Assembly: GCA_033765345.1 (NCBI GenBank)
Contig: JANRIC010000201.1
Coordinates: 1 to 18,394, forward strand
DNA from: JANRIC01 sp033765345
GTDB lineage: Bacteria; Bacteroidota; Bacteroidia; Cytophagales; Microscillaceae
DNA: 18,394 nt
Direction: 5' to 3'
In this document: positions 1 through 8,698 of the stretch, piece after piece
Layout of the letters: every line of letters starts with the position of its first letter
How positions within the stretch are numbered: the stretch's first letter is position 1
Notes under the pieces: generated by a model
What the model was told of the DNA's origin: nothing
The model's database searches: none
Seen by the model: the letters and a program-made list of their open reading frames with translations, nothing else
Position numbers and translations under genes: made by a program

Positions 1-14
1 CTTGATGATCAATT

Positions 15-62
15 TTGCCACGAATGCACGAATAAACGCCCTTATTCGTGCATTCGTGGCAA
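15..62. repeat. Perfect 21-bp inverted repeat with 6-base loop
   Basis: Bases 15-35 are exactly complementary to bases 42-62, and the loop at 36-41 reads ACGCCC. The arms contain the core CACGAATGCACGAAT. There is no T-run on either side, so it is not a typical intrinsic terminator. The pentamer CAATT flanks it at 10-14 and 64-68, which could be a short target duplication, but such a match is weak evidence. A palindromic intergenic repeat of the REP or MITE type fits best. Whether it is multicopy cannot be seen from this window, which holds only one copy. Confidence 0.85.
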
Positions 63-275
63 GCAATTCTTTCAAATGTTTAGTGGATAGCAAGTCTAAT
101 CAAGATGTGTCACCCACAAAATTTGTCAGAGAACCAAAAATCCGTTTATTTTATTGTGTGCTTTGAAGGGCGACTCGTGAATTTACCTCAGTAGTTCATA
201 GATGTATAACTTGCTGTATAAAAGCTCCTTTACCTGAAATCTCAGATTTCAAGAATTTTTTCTTACTTTAGCCCT
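63..275. other. Non-coding leader ahead of the ATPase-nuclease gene
   Basis: I see no gene or RNA here. Just before the start codon at 276, TACTTTAG (264-271) matches the Bacteroidota -7 element TAnnTTTG at seven of eight positions, but no TTTG sits 17-20 bases upstream of it, so this is only a possible promoter. Confidence 0.4.
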
Positions 276-2006
276 ATGAAGACAAACAAAAAAATACCCT
301 ATGGTATCAGTGACTTTGAGAAGCTTATCCATCAGAATTGCTACTTTATAGACAATACCCATTACATCGAGGTATTGGAAAACATGGGCGAGAGTTATTT
401 ATTTTTTTTCCGTCCCCGCCGTTTTGGTAAAAGTTTGTTTTTGTCTATCCTAGCCTATTATTATGATCTTCGCCACAAAGATAAGTTTGAGGCACTCTTT
501 GCCGCCCAATACATTGGCAAACATCCTACGCCTATGGCTAACCAATACGCCATATTACACCTTAACTTTAGCGGCATTGATACTTCTACTTTTGAAAAAA
601 CATATCAGGATTTTTTACACCAAATTAGAACCAGTGTAGAGAGTTTTATAGAGGTCTATGGTTTGATCTCAGAAGATGACAAGAATAAGATTATACAACA
701 AAAAGCACCCAATGCCTTGATGCGGGAGTTTTTTAAAGCTTACAAAAACAAAGACATTAAAATATACCTCTTGGTAGACGAATACGACCATTTCACCAAT
801 GAAATACTGGCTTTTGACTTCCCACAGTTCCAGGGTATTGTCACGGGTGAGGGTTATGTGCGTAAGTTTTATGAAGTCATCAAAAATGCTACCTGGGAAG
901 GCATCATAGACAGAATCTTTATGACGGGTGTTACTCCGGTCACCTTAGACTCCCTGACCAGCGGTTTTAACATCGGGCGTAATATTTCGGATACTTTGCT
1001 GATGCACGAAATGATGGGCTTTAGCCATTCACAAGTAGAGGAATTGGTGGAGGCTTTTTTAGAACCTGATCAAGCCCACAAAACCTTCATCATGCAAGAA
1101 CTAAAAAATTGGTATAACGGCTATAAATTCTCCAAAAAAGCCAAACAACTGATCTACAACCCCGATATGGTCTTGTATTTCTTGTCAGAATATTTATTAC
1201 AACAAAACTTCCCGGATAAAATGCTGGATACCAACATCGCCAGCGATTATGGCAAGATGAAAAACCTCTTTCGGGTGAAAAACCCCGATCAAAACTATGA
1301 GGTATTAAAAGACATCGTAGAAGGCAATGATTTGTATGCCATGATTACCCAACAGTTTTCTTTTGAGCGAGAGTTTGAAAGTGCCGATTTTATTAGTTTA
1401 CTGTATTATATGGGCTATCTCACCCTGAGAGAAAGCAGCTTGTTGGGCACTACCCGCCTGGAAATACCCAATTATGTGACACAAAAACTGTATCTCGATT
1501 TTTTGGTAAACTTACTCAAACAAAAGGAAAATCTGCAAATCCCCTCCAAAGCCGTGGGAGAAGCCATAGAAGCCATGGCTTTGCAGGGCAATGTCCAAGC
1601 TTTTTTTCAAATCATTGAAGGGGTTTTGGTGCATCTTTCCAGCCGGGATTACCAAGATTTTGATGAAAAATACATCAAAGCCATCATTATGGGCATAGCC
1701 TTGACTTATCCTTTGTATTTTATCGTTTCGGAGCGAGAAACACATCAAGGCTATATGGATTTGTTGTTTTTAGAGCAAGTGCCTTACACCCCTCAGTATC
1801 AATTTGTTTTTGAACTAAAGTACCTCAAAAAAGCAGAAGAAAAAAAACTCCAGTCCACCCAGGAGGAAGCCAAAAAACAACTGCTCAAATACCTAGAAGG
1901 CAAAGAACAACTCAAACATCAACCCAATCTCCGGGCTTATACCCTTGTGGTAGTAAAAAGTAAAATACATATCGAGAATGTTTCGCTACTGGATTCAAGT
2001 ACTTAG
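276..2006 (+). CDS. AAA-ATPase_like / PD-(D/E)XK nuclease family protein (DUF1703 type)
   Basis: This 576-residue protein has the architecture of the AAA-ATPase_like family with a C-terminal PDDEXK_9 (DUF1703) nuclease-like domain, common in Bacteroidota and often present in many copies per genome. Seen directly: the family opening around IPYGISDFEKL; a Walker A-like RPRRFGKS at residues 46-53; a Walker B-like YLLVDEYD at 164-171; and, near the C-terminus, GYMDLLF (Asp495) followed by FVFELKYLKK (Glu513, Lys515), which fits the D...ExK nuclease core. All motifs are intact and the length is normal, so it is probably functional. The cellular role of the family is not established; mobile-element or conflict roles are suspected. 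It has its own start and is separated by 94 bases from the following operon, so co-transcription is uncertain. Confidence 0.9.
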   Translation: MKTNKKIPYGISDFEKLIHQNCYFIDNTHYIEVLENMGESYLFFFRPRRFGKSLFLSILAYYYDLRHKDKFEALFAAQYIGKHPTPMANQYAILHLNFSGIDTSTFEKTYQDFLHQIRTSVESFIEVYGLISEDDKNKIIQQKAPNALMREFFKAYKNKDIKIYLLVDEYDHFTNEILAFDFPQFQGIVTGEGYVRKFYEVIKNATWEGIIDRIFMTGVTPVTLDSLTSGFNIGRNISDTLLMHEMMGFSHSQVEELVEAFLEPDQAHKTFIMQELKNWYNGYKFSKKAKQLIYNPDMVLYFLSEYLLQQNFPDKMLDTNIASDYGKMKNLFRVKNPDQNYEVLKDIVEGNDLYAMITQQFSFEREFESADFISLLYYMGYLTLRESSLLGTTRLEIPNYVTQKLYLDFLVNLLKQKENLQIPSKAVGEAIEAMALQGNVQAFFQIIEGVLVHLSSRDYQDFDEKYIKAIIMGIALTYPLYFIVSERETHQGYMDLLFLEQVPYTPQYQFVFELKYLKKAEEKKLQSTQEEAKKQLLKYLEGKEQLKHQPNLRAYTLVVVKSKIHIENVSLLDSST

Positions 2007-2015
2007 CAATAAAAA

Positions 2016-2033
2016 AACTTACTCTTGTAAGTT
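2016..2033. terminator. Small hairpin between the ATPase-nuclease gene and the operon
   Basis: AACTTAC (2016-2022) pairs with GTAAGTT (2027-2033) around a TCTT loop, ten bases after the stop codon at 2006. The plus strand has no T-run after it. Seven A's precede it, so it would be a better terminator for minus-strand transcription, where no gene is seen. It could weaken read-through into the next operon. No good promoter is visible in the rest of 2007-2100. Confidence 0.35.
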
Positions 2034-2100
2034 CTCGTACTAAAACATGACATCTCCGGATTAATAGCTACTCAATCATTTTATTCAAAAATTAATATCC

Positions 2101-2391
2101 ATGCGGGGAAGTACATCCAACAGTATTGCTCAGAGAAGCGAAGAAATCTATAATTTGCTGGCTGCCGGAGATATAGAGCAAGCCATCAAAAGGTTGATGG
2201 ATTTTATAACGGATTTTAATCCATCCAATACCTATTTGCAAAAGATCATTGCCCTGAATCGGGACTATCAGCAGTTCACTGCAGACAAAGACCCCCAAGC
2301 AGAGGGTTTTAAAGACCAAAGAAATTACCTCATTCATCAAATATTTGACCTGATAGACCAAATAGAAAACGATTTGATTTCATCCATTTAA
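2101..2391 (+). CDS. Small stand-alone EAD-like adaptor protein
   Basis: This 96-residue, all-helical-looking protein has no signal peptide or membrane segment. After a short polar start, residues 16-90 run as a single small domain with the pattern IYNLLAAGDIEQAIKRL, a central N-x-x-Y-L stretch, Y-x-x-F near 56-59, and a C-terminal helix RNYLIHQIFDLIDQIE. This pattern resembles the effector-associated domains (EAD, especially the EAD11 type) described as adaptors in multi-component bacterial conflict systems of Bacteroidota and filamentous bacteria. The assignment is by eye. The next gene starts 11 bases later and carries a similar N-terminal domain, so the two proteins may bind each other through like-with-like contact. 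The ATG at 2101 is the first good start. An antisense ORF at 2092-2361 is a shadow. The function is unknown; I infer an adaptor or regulatory subunit of the following ABC complex. Confidence 0.75.
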   Translation: MRGSTSNSIAQRSEEIYNLLAAGDIEQAIKRLMDFITDFNPSNTYLQKIIALNRDYQQFTADKDPQAEGFKDQRNYLIHQIFDLIDQIENDLISSI

Positions 2392-2402
2392 CACACAAAA
2401 GT

Positions 2403-3656
2403 ATGGAAAAAAGCATTCATACCCTCGCCCAGGAACTCAAAGATCACCTCAAAAAAGACCCTCTTGCTGCCTCCAGAAGCTTGATCGATTTTGCCAAAAC
2501 TTACGCCCTCAACCCGCAATTCAAACGCGAAGCCCTGCTGCTTAAGCTGGATTATGCCAATGCACAAGATGAATTGGACAAAAATCATATCATTACCGAA
2601 ATGTTAGTCATGGTCAATAACATAGTCAGCGATTATCTAAAGCACCCTGAATCCGACCTGATAGAAACTCAAAAATACGAAGCCCGTAAAAAAGCCCTCC
2701 ACGAACATTTGAAACAAAATCTGCATGCACAGCAAGCAATCATTTTTGAAGGAATTGATCTGGGTAAAAAATTCAAAAAAAGTAATTTTTACCTCCAAAA
2801 AATCAATCTGGTACTTAGAAGTGGTGAAATCACTGGTGTAGTCGGTGAAAACGGCAATGGAAAAACTACACTATTTCGCCTTGTAGTTGGAGATTTGCTC
2901 CATCATGAAGGTCAGTTGTGCTTTCCGGGATTGGGGCATCAACCAGGAACCAAACCCAACTGGTTTCAAATCAAAAATCAAATTGCCTACATCCCTCAAG
3001 AAATACCCAAATGGCAAGGCTCCTTGCGTAATAACCTACACCTGGCCGCCACACTTCACGGACTGATCGGCAAAGAAAACGAGGACGCCGTCAATTATAT
3101 CATTCACCGACTCGGACTGAGCCGGCACGAAGACAAATCCTGGTCAGAACTTTCGGGAGGTTATAAATTGCGTTTTACCCTGGCCAAAGCCCTCGTGTGG
3201 CGACCCAAAATACTCGTGATCGATGAGCCGCTCGCTAACCTGGATATCAATGCCCAATCCATTGTACTCAATGACCTGCGAAACCTGGCCAATAGTCTAC
3301 GCCACCCAATGGCTATCCTGATCAGTTCGCAGCACCTGCACGAACTCGAGAGTGTGACCGACAACATCGTATTTCTCAAACAAGGAGAAGTGATCTACAA
3401 CGGACGCATCAAGGATTTTGGTAAAGAAAGAAGTGAAAACAGCTTCGAGATAGAGTGTACTCTCTCTCTCAAAGACCTGGAAACCCGCATGAGCGGACTT
3501 GATTTTAACAGCATCGACCACAACGGGCTTCGTTTTATCATCCATACGCCCTTATCAGTAAGCCAGCAGGACTTTCTGGCGCATCTGCTTGCACAAAATA
3601 TAGAAATAAACTATTTTAGAAATATCAGCCAATCCACCAAAAAACTATTTGTATGA
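2403..3656 (+). CDS. ABC transporter ATPase with N-terminal EAD-like domain
   Basis: In this 417-residue protein, residues about 5-80 form a helical extension resembling the small protein encoded just upstream (for example DPLAASRSLIDFA, then EALLLKLDY, ending IVSDYL). Residues about 112-335 are a complete ABC ATPase: Walker A GENGNGKT (148-155), Q-loop in YIPQE (Gln199), signature LSGGY (250-254), Walker B ILVIDEP (270-276, Glu275), D-loop LANLD (277-281) and switch His311. The C-terminal tail ends in YFRNISQSTKKLFV, like the tails of ABC-2/DrrA-type ATPases, so the relatives are probably ABC-2 exporters. Its stop overlaps the start of the first membrane protein by four bases (ATGA), which points to translational coupling and a shared complex. 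The N-terminal adaptor-like fusion is unusual for an ABC ATPase. All catalytic motifs are intact. The transported or moved substrate is unknown. Confidence 0.9.
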   Translation: MEKSIHTLAQELKDHLKKDPLAASRSLIDFAKTYALNPQFKREALLLKLDYANAQDELDKNHIITEMLVMVNNIVSDYLKHPESDLIETQKYEARKKALHEHLKQNLHAQQAIIFEGIDLGKKFKKSNFYLQKINLVLRSGEITGVVGENGNGKTTLFRLVVGDLLHHEGQLCFPGLGHQPGTKPNWFQIKNQIAYIPQEIPKWQGSLRNNLHLAATLHGLIGKENEDAVNYIIHRLGLSRHEDKSWSELSGGYKLRFTLAKALVWRPKILVIDEPLANLDINAQSIVLNDLRNLANSLRHPMAILISSQHLHELESVTDNIVFLKQGEVIYNGRIKDFGKERSENSFEIECTLSLKDLETRMSGLDFNSIDHNGLRFIIHTPLSVSQQDFLAHLLAQNIEINYFRNISQSTKKLFV

Positions 3657-5560
3657 AATCCCTCAAAGCTTTATTCACTCCCAACTTTTTAAAAAAAATT
3701 GACCATTATCTACTCCTCCGCTATCCGGTGCTTTGGTCTACGAAGGTGCATTTTTTTGTGTTTTATTCTTTGATTTTGACCAATCTCGTTGCTGTATTAG
3801 GTGGGCTAACCTATCCCCTGGCCACTAATCGCATTCCTGATTATAATGATACTTTTCAAATCTGGACCTGGTCATTTGGGCTGGCAGTAGGTATTTTATT
3901 GTATTATGCTTACACACAAAGTTATTCTTTCAGGCAGATTTTTAGTTTGAAAGAAGTGTTGCTGAGGACGCTGGTGTATCTTTTTTGTACTGGGAGTTTG
4001 TTTGTTAATTCCTGGATTTTCCCACAAATGATTTATTACAGAGTCACGCAAATTGTCCCCAAAAGTGAATTTTATGAGGATTTAAACAGCTTTGTTTTGG
4101 AAGATTATCTGGCAAAAATGGTACAGTTGTCTTATTACAATCGTTCGTATGATCACCTGGAAAACTACTGGGAATCAGATATTTATGAATCAAGAGTTTA
4201 TGAAATGGAAGATACGCTCTACGCCAGAAAGCTGCAAAAAATGGTGCGTTATCCCAAGTATCAGCATATTTTGCTTGAGTCTTGGCTTAATCGGGATAAA
4301 ACCGTTGAGAAGTATTTTGCACTTTGCCGAACCCTGGATAGCCTCTTGCCCAAACCCTCCCGTGAGGAAATGCAGAATTACTTAAATCGCAAAATGGAAT
4401 TAGAAATGAAAATCAATACCCCACAACGTATGAATCAGGGCTTAGAACCTGTAAAACTACGATATTGGGAGGTATATAAACATTTAAACCCTTATAAAAA
4501 ACATGTTATAGAATTTATCAGAAAACATCCCGATTGGCAACCGGAATTTAAAAAGGATTTGCTACAAAAAATCAAGGGGCTGGACGAATTTATTTTTTCT
4601 CTGGAAGAGGATTTTGGTTATTATGCTTCTTTGTCCATGCAAAGTGAAAAGGTCATTGCTTTGCAAAAAAAATATACGCCCCAGTATAATCCAAATCAAT
4701 CAAGTTTGTATGAACTCGATCACGCATTCCACAATATATTCTTTTACCAAAACCGTGATTTTTTCTTTCAGAGCTTACATCACGACCATGATTTTTCAAG
4801 CCGTACTTTTTTCCAAAGGATTAGAGGAGAGAATATCCTATCGGAAATGCGCTCAAAAGGTAGTCACCGTATGCCGCTTCAGTTTGACCCTTTTACAGGG
4901 CAGTACTGGACTAATTATATTCCTGATCAGCTAGAAGATTCTAAAAAGTATACCAGAGACATTGATCTGATTTTAAAAACCAAAGCCTTTAAGTATTATC
5001 TGGATCGATGGGAAATTAACAAAATTCTTTCAGAGGAGCTTCCCCAAGAAATCAGCCTGCCTGGACATCATTTGCCGGAAGCTTATCTCACTCTATGGCT
5101 GATGTTGAGCCTGTTGATGCTGATTGCACACACCTTAAGCATTCCTCGCTTCGCTTTGATTTCGGCTCTGTGCATCGCTTTTTATAAATTACTTCAGGTT
5201 TTTCTTTTTGCGTATATCAATCTACACGGCTTTGGGGAAGATATGCATATTCCCTGGGCTTCTTATTTTGGTTTTTTTGTACCCTTATTGTTGATTTTTC
5301 TCAGCCTAACGGGTATATTCTATTACAGGTTTATCACCGGAAACCATAGATGGCTCTATTGGGTATTCGGGTTGGTATCCGTGACTACTTTGTGGGCAGG
5401 TCTGTGGATATTTGCAGAAATGCTCGATACCCATATTTCAGCAAACAACGCTTGGGCATTAAAAAGCACAATATATTTGTATCTAATGCTTTTTGTGTGT
5501 AATTTGATACTTTATTGGAGATATATCCTTGTGCAGAATTATCCTAAGATAAATCTTTAA
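3653..5560 (+). CDS. Large membrane protein, putative ABC-2-like permease subunit A
   Basis: I do not recognise a named family in this 635-residue protein. Membrane segments judged by eye lie at about 33-56, 69-88 and 102-128, then after a long soluble stretch at about 477-497, 498-520, 535-558, 566-588 and 605-628. Positive residues before the first segment and between the second and third (FRQIFSLKEVLLR) put the N-terminus in the cytoplasm, so the 350-residue middle part, rich in Tyr, Lys and Glu and probably helical, should be periplasmic. This layout recalls ABC-2 permeases with a large external domain, although those usually have one segment before that domain rather than three. The N-terminal block at residues 12-55 is almost repeated in the next gene product. 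Overlap with the ATPase stop codon strongly suggests a complex with it. Shorter ORFs in other frames inside it are shadows. Confidence 0.8.
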   Translation: MKSLKALFTPNFLKKIDHYLLLRYPVLWSTKVHFFVFYSLILTNLVAVLGGLTYPLATNRIPDYNDTFQIWTWSFGLAVGILLYYAYTQSYSFRQIFSLKEVLLRTLVYLFCTGSLFVNSWIFPQMIYYRVTQIVPKSEFYEDLNSFVLEDYLAKMVQLSYYNRSYDHLENYWESDIYESRVYEMEDTLYARKLQKMVRYPKYQHILLESWLNRDKTVEKYFALCRTLDSLLPKPSREEMQNYLNRKMELEMKINTPQRMNQGLEPVKLRYWEVYKHLNPYKKHVIEFIRKHPDWQPEFKKDLLQKIKGLDEFIFSLEEDFGYYASLSMQSEKVIALQKKYTPQYNPNQSSLYELDHAFHNIFFYQNRDFFFQSLHHDHDFSSRTFFQRIRGENILSEMRSKGSHRMPLQFDPFTGQYWTNYIPDQLEDSKKYTRDIDLILKTKAFKYYLDRWEINKILSEELPQEISLPGHHLPEAYLTLWLMLSLLMLIAHTLSIPRFALISALCIAFYKLLQVFLFAYINLHGFGEDMHIPWASYFGFFVPLLLIFLSLTGIFYYRFITGNHRWLYWVFGLVSVTTLWAGLWIFAEMLDTHISANNAWALKSTIYLYLMLFVCNLILYWRYILVQNYPKINL

Positions 5561-5565
5561 ATATC

Positions 5566-7347
5566 ATGAAAATCCTTCGGCTATTGGTTCCTTCTTTTTT
5601 AAAGCGAGTAGATCATTATTTGCTATTGCATTATCCAATCCTTTGGGAGACACGCGTACATTTTGTGGCTTTTTATTCGCTTATACTTTTTAATGCCCTG
5701 GCTGTGCTTGTAGGGCTGCTGTATCCGGTATCAAGAGCGAATGTACCTGATTTTCAAGCAATAATAACGATCCTGCAGCTGAGTATTTTTCTGGCTTTTA
5801 TGGTGCTAGGGTATTATGCCTATCAGCAAAGCATCAAACGCAGGTTTTTGTATTCACTCAAAGAGATTCTGTTGTGTACCCTTATTTACGCTTTTTGCAC
5901 ACTTTCTATTTTAGGAAATACACTGGTGTTTCCAAATATAATAAGGTGGAAGGTGCAAGCTACTTTTGATCGAGGGGAGTTAGAGAGGGATTTTCGGACA
6001 CTTATTAAAGAACAATATTTAGTATCATTAACTAATTGTTTTAAATATAATTCCGTTTTTGCCGAAAACCGTGAGCATTATTTGAATCAATTAAAAAACT
6101 CTACTTTCAATAAAAACGGGATTCTCAGCCATTATCTTACTATTCAAAACGAATTACAAGAAATTACAGCCGATCTTTATCTGCACAATCATGAAAAATA
6201 TGAAAGAAACAAGGAATTATTAAACAATTGGGAAAATGCAAATAAGATTTATAATGTTTACGGCATGCATGAATCACCTTTTAATTTATACTTTCCCAGC
6301 AAAGCAGTTGAAAAAGCCTACTGGCAAAAAAAACATGAATTGTTGGGCTATTTGCAGCCGGATAGCATGCGTATTGCTCAATTTATACTTTCAAAAAACT
6401 GGCAAAAAGAATTTAAAGAGCAATTAATTTGGGATTTGGATTTATCTATCATTTTACAGAGCAATTTAAGCTATCTTGAAAATATTAGAGGAATAATCAG
6501 TGAAAGCCCTATTATTCAGGGTCTTTATAAAAAATATCATACTTCTGTTCATAAGGGTCAAACAGATTTTCATAAATTAGTGTATAAAGTCAGGAACTCA
6601 TATATTTTTCATGATAGTAATTCCTTTTTTAAAATTAACACTTTTTATAATCACTATCTTTATACCTATAAATCCTGGTTTGGAGAAGAATTTTTAGATG
6701 AATTAAGTACATTAGACGATTTGGATAAAAGTAACCCACAATTTTCATATAAAGAAGAAATTGATTGGAATGTTGTTGTTCTATTAAATGAAAAAATGGT
6801 AGATAAAAAAACTTTTGAGTGTGTTAAACTGGAAAAAGTGTTTGATTATCAATTTCTCACAGGTATTTTACTGGTTCTTATGTACATTTTGATTGTTCTT
6901 TGGTCAAAATTATATTCTCTCCGCAATTTTTTCATCTCTGCTTTTCTGCTATTTTTTGGCTTTATGGGTGTCATTTTTTCCTTTGTCATTACTACTAATT
7001 TCATTAGATTGGATATGCCTGACCGTGCATTCTTTATAGTTTTTTTCCCCAGCCTGATTGGTTTATTCGCCTTGATACTCAGCATCTGGATTTTTATGCA
7101 AAATCATAACAAGGCAATTTTACGTTTTTTGTCATTGTTCCTACATTTGGCATCATTGGTGTGTTTTGTGGTAACTTCTTTGTTTGCTTTTTTTGCCCAG
7201 CCTTATCAAAGTGGAGAATTAACTCCTTACGGGCATTTGTATAATACACTTGACGTGGCAATTTATCTGTATCCTGCCCTCTTTCTCCTCAACATCTACC
7301 TGTATGGGTTGTATCAGTACTTGATTCGGCGACCTTTGGGTAGCTAG
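5566..7347 (+). CDS. Large membrane protein, putative ABC-2-like permease subunit B (paralogue of the preceding gene)
   Basis: This 593-residue protein starts five bases after the preceding stop, so it is co-transcribed. Residues 11-54 align without gaps to residues 12-55 of the preceding protein with 31 of 44 identical by hand count (shared DHYLLL, FYSLIL, AVL). Membrane segments are estimated at about 32-55, 66-86 and 100-124, then about 430-448, 455-477, 488-512, 517-545 and 562-586. The roughly 300-residue middle part should be periplasmic by the positive-inside rule (KRRFLYSLKE between segments two and three). The middle part shows little obvious similarity to its paralogue, and its coding sequence looks markedly richer in A and T around 6000-6840. 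An ancient duplication followed by divergence of the external domain fits. The two products probably form a hetero-oligomeric membrane core for the single ATPase. The family is not recognised. Confidence 0.8.
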   Translation: MKILRLLVPSFLKRVDHYLLLHYPILWETRVHFVAFYSLILFNALAVLVGLLYPVSRANVPDFQAIITILQLSIFLAFMVLGYYAYQQSIKRRFLYSLKEILLCTLIYAFCTLSILGNTLVFPNIIRWKVQATFDRGELERDFRTLIKEQYLVSLTNCFKYNSVFAENREHYLNQLKNSTFNKNGILSHYLTIQNELQEITADLYLHNHEKYERNKELLNNWENANKIYNVYGMHESPFNLYFPSKAVEKAYWQKKHELLGYLQPDSMRIAQFILSKNWQKEFKEQLIWDLDLSIILQSNLSYLENIRGIISESPIIQGLYKKYHTSVHKGQTDFHKLVYKVRNSYIFHDSNSFFKINTFYNHYLYTYKSWFGEEFLDELSTLDDLDKSNPQFSYKEEIDWNVVVLLNEKMVDKKTFECVKLEKVFDYQFLTGILLVLMYILIVLWSKLYSLRNFFISAFLLFFGFMGVIFSFVITTNFIRLDMPDRAFFIVFFPSLIGLFALILSIWIFMQNHNKAILRFLSLFLHLASLVCFVVTSLFAFFAQPYQSGELTPYGHLYNTLDVAIYLYPALFLLNIYLYGLYQYLIRRPLGS

Positions 7348-7416
7348 ACATTTAAATGGTCAATAGACGATGCAACATTTAATAATTTAGAATAGCACTT
7401 TATTTGATTTTTGTTT

Positions 7417-8538
7417 CTAGGCAAGCATCTTCAAAATCTTATCTGTAGATTTAAGACCGCTGCCAGTAAGGACAGAAACCATACGTTCGTCATGTTGGGC
7501 TTGAGTACGTATGTATTTTAATGCACCTGCATACACTGCTGCACTGGTAGGTTCTACATAAAAGCCCCTTTTTCCTAATTCTAGGAGTGCTTCTTTGATT
7601 TCTGACTCTTCCACAGCGATAAAATGCCCCTGAGTTTCACGTACATATTGGAGCATTTGATCTCCTCTGGCAGGGTTAGCAATTGAAATTCCTTCTGCGA
7701 GGGTATCTTTTTTCTCGATCACCGGAATATTTTTTAAATGATACCGAAATGCTTGTACCAATGGATCACAATGCTGTGCCTGAACCCCAATAAGTCGGGG
7801 AACTTGTGCGATGATTCCTGCTTCTTGTAATTCTGAAAAACCAATATAAGCTCCCAGTAACAAAGTACCGTTTCCGGCCGGAAGGATCACTGTATCAGGT
7901 GCCTGCCAGCCTAGCTGTTCGCATACTTCATAGGCAAAAGTTTTGGTTCCCTGGAAAAAAAACGGATTCCAGACGTGGCTGGCGTAATAGGTGTCTTCTG
8001 CTGCCAATAGAGTAATACGGGCAGTTTCTTCTCTTGAACCGGGGACTTTGATCAGTTCTGCACCGTGCAAACGAATTTGCGCCAATTTGCCCGAAGACGT
8101 ATTTTCGGGAACAAAGATTTTGCAGTTTATTCCGGCCAAAGCGGCATAATTGGCAATCGCACAACCAGCATTCCCGGAAGAATCCTGGACGACCTGCTCT
8201 ACACCCAAAGCCTTTGCGTGGGTCATCAAAACTGTTGCGCCGCGATCTTTGTAGGAGCCTGAGGGGAATAAATAATCCAGTTTGAGCAAGAGTGTCTTAT
8301 GACCGATTTCAAGAGAAACCATTGGGGTAAATCCTTCTTGAAGGCTTACGATTTCTTCCTCTTCATCCAAAGGCAAGGCATCTCGATAACGCCAAAGGCT
8401 GGGAGGGGCATATTTGACCTTTTGAGGGTCAAAATTGGGTCGAAACTGAATATCGAGGAGTCCCCCCGATTCGCTTTTCCAGCGTGTTTCGTGGATGGGA
8501 TAAGACTCTCCGCTTTCACGGCAGATGAGTTGAGGCAT
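7417..8538 (-). CDS. Threonine synthase-like PLP-dependent enzyme
   Basis: This 373-residue fold-type II PLP enzyme is most like threonine synthase, which converts O-phosphohomoserine to threonine. Seen: FPSGSYKDRGA with the Schiff-base Lys97, SSGNAG (120-125) for substrate and cofactor binding, PAGNGTLLLG as the glycine-rich phosphate loop, and a C-terminal LTGSGLKSTDK. The short N-terminal stretch has one Cys (LICRESG) where some relatives carry a metal site. It stands alone rather than in a thrA-thrB-thrC cluster, so it may be a second threonine-synthase-like enzyme with a different substrate; the sequence alone does not decide this. It converges on the membrane-protein operon with a 69-base gap that has no clear terminator. 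The ATG at 8538 is well placed. No convincing promoter was found upstream. Confidence 0.85.
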   Translation of the reverse strand: MPQLICRESGESYPIHETRWKSESGGLLDIQFRPNFDPQKVKYAPPSLWRYRDALPLDEEEEIVSLQEGFTPMVSLEIGHKTLLLKLDYLFPSGSYKDRGATVLMTHAKALGVEQVVQDSSGNAGCAIANYAALAGINCKIFVPENTSSGKLAQIRLHGAELIKVPGSREETARITLLAAEDTYYASHVWNPFFFQGTKTFAYEVCEQLGWQAPDTVILPAGNGTLLLGAYIGFSELQEAGIIAQVPRLIGVQAQHCDPLVQAFRYHLKNIPVIEKKDTLAEGISIANPARGDQMLQYVRETQGHFIAVEESEIKEALLELGKRGFYVEPTSAAVYAGALKYIRTQAQHDERMVSVLTGSGLKSTDKILKMLA

Positions 8539-8698
8539 AGCATTGAGTGGTTTAGCGCTTGATCTTTCCGCAAAATAGTATAAATTCGGGTAAAAATAAA
8601 ATTTTTATAAGATCATTTTATGTCCACATCAAAGTGATTGGGACAGTTAGAGTTCAAAAGTTCTTGCGAAAAGGTTTTTTTTAAAAAATTGATTAGTA

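Noticed and set aside
15..62. Rho-independent terminator
   Set aside because: The stem is far longer than usual and neither side has a T-run; a palindromic repeat element is the better reading.
2092..2361. Minus-strand ORF of 89 codons opposite the small adaptor gene
   Set aside because: The plus-strand protein fits the domain pattern of its operon partner; the antisense product has no recognisable features and no promoter.
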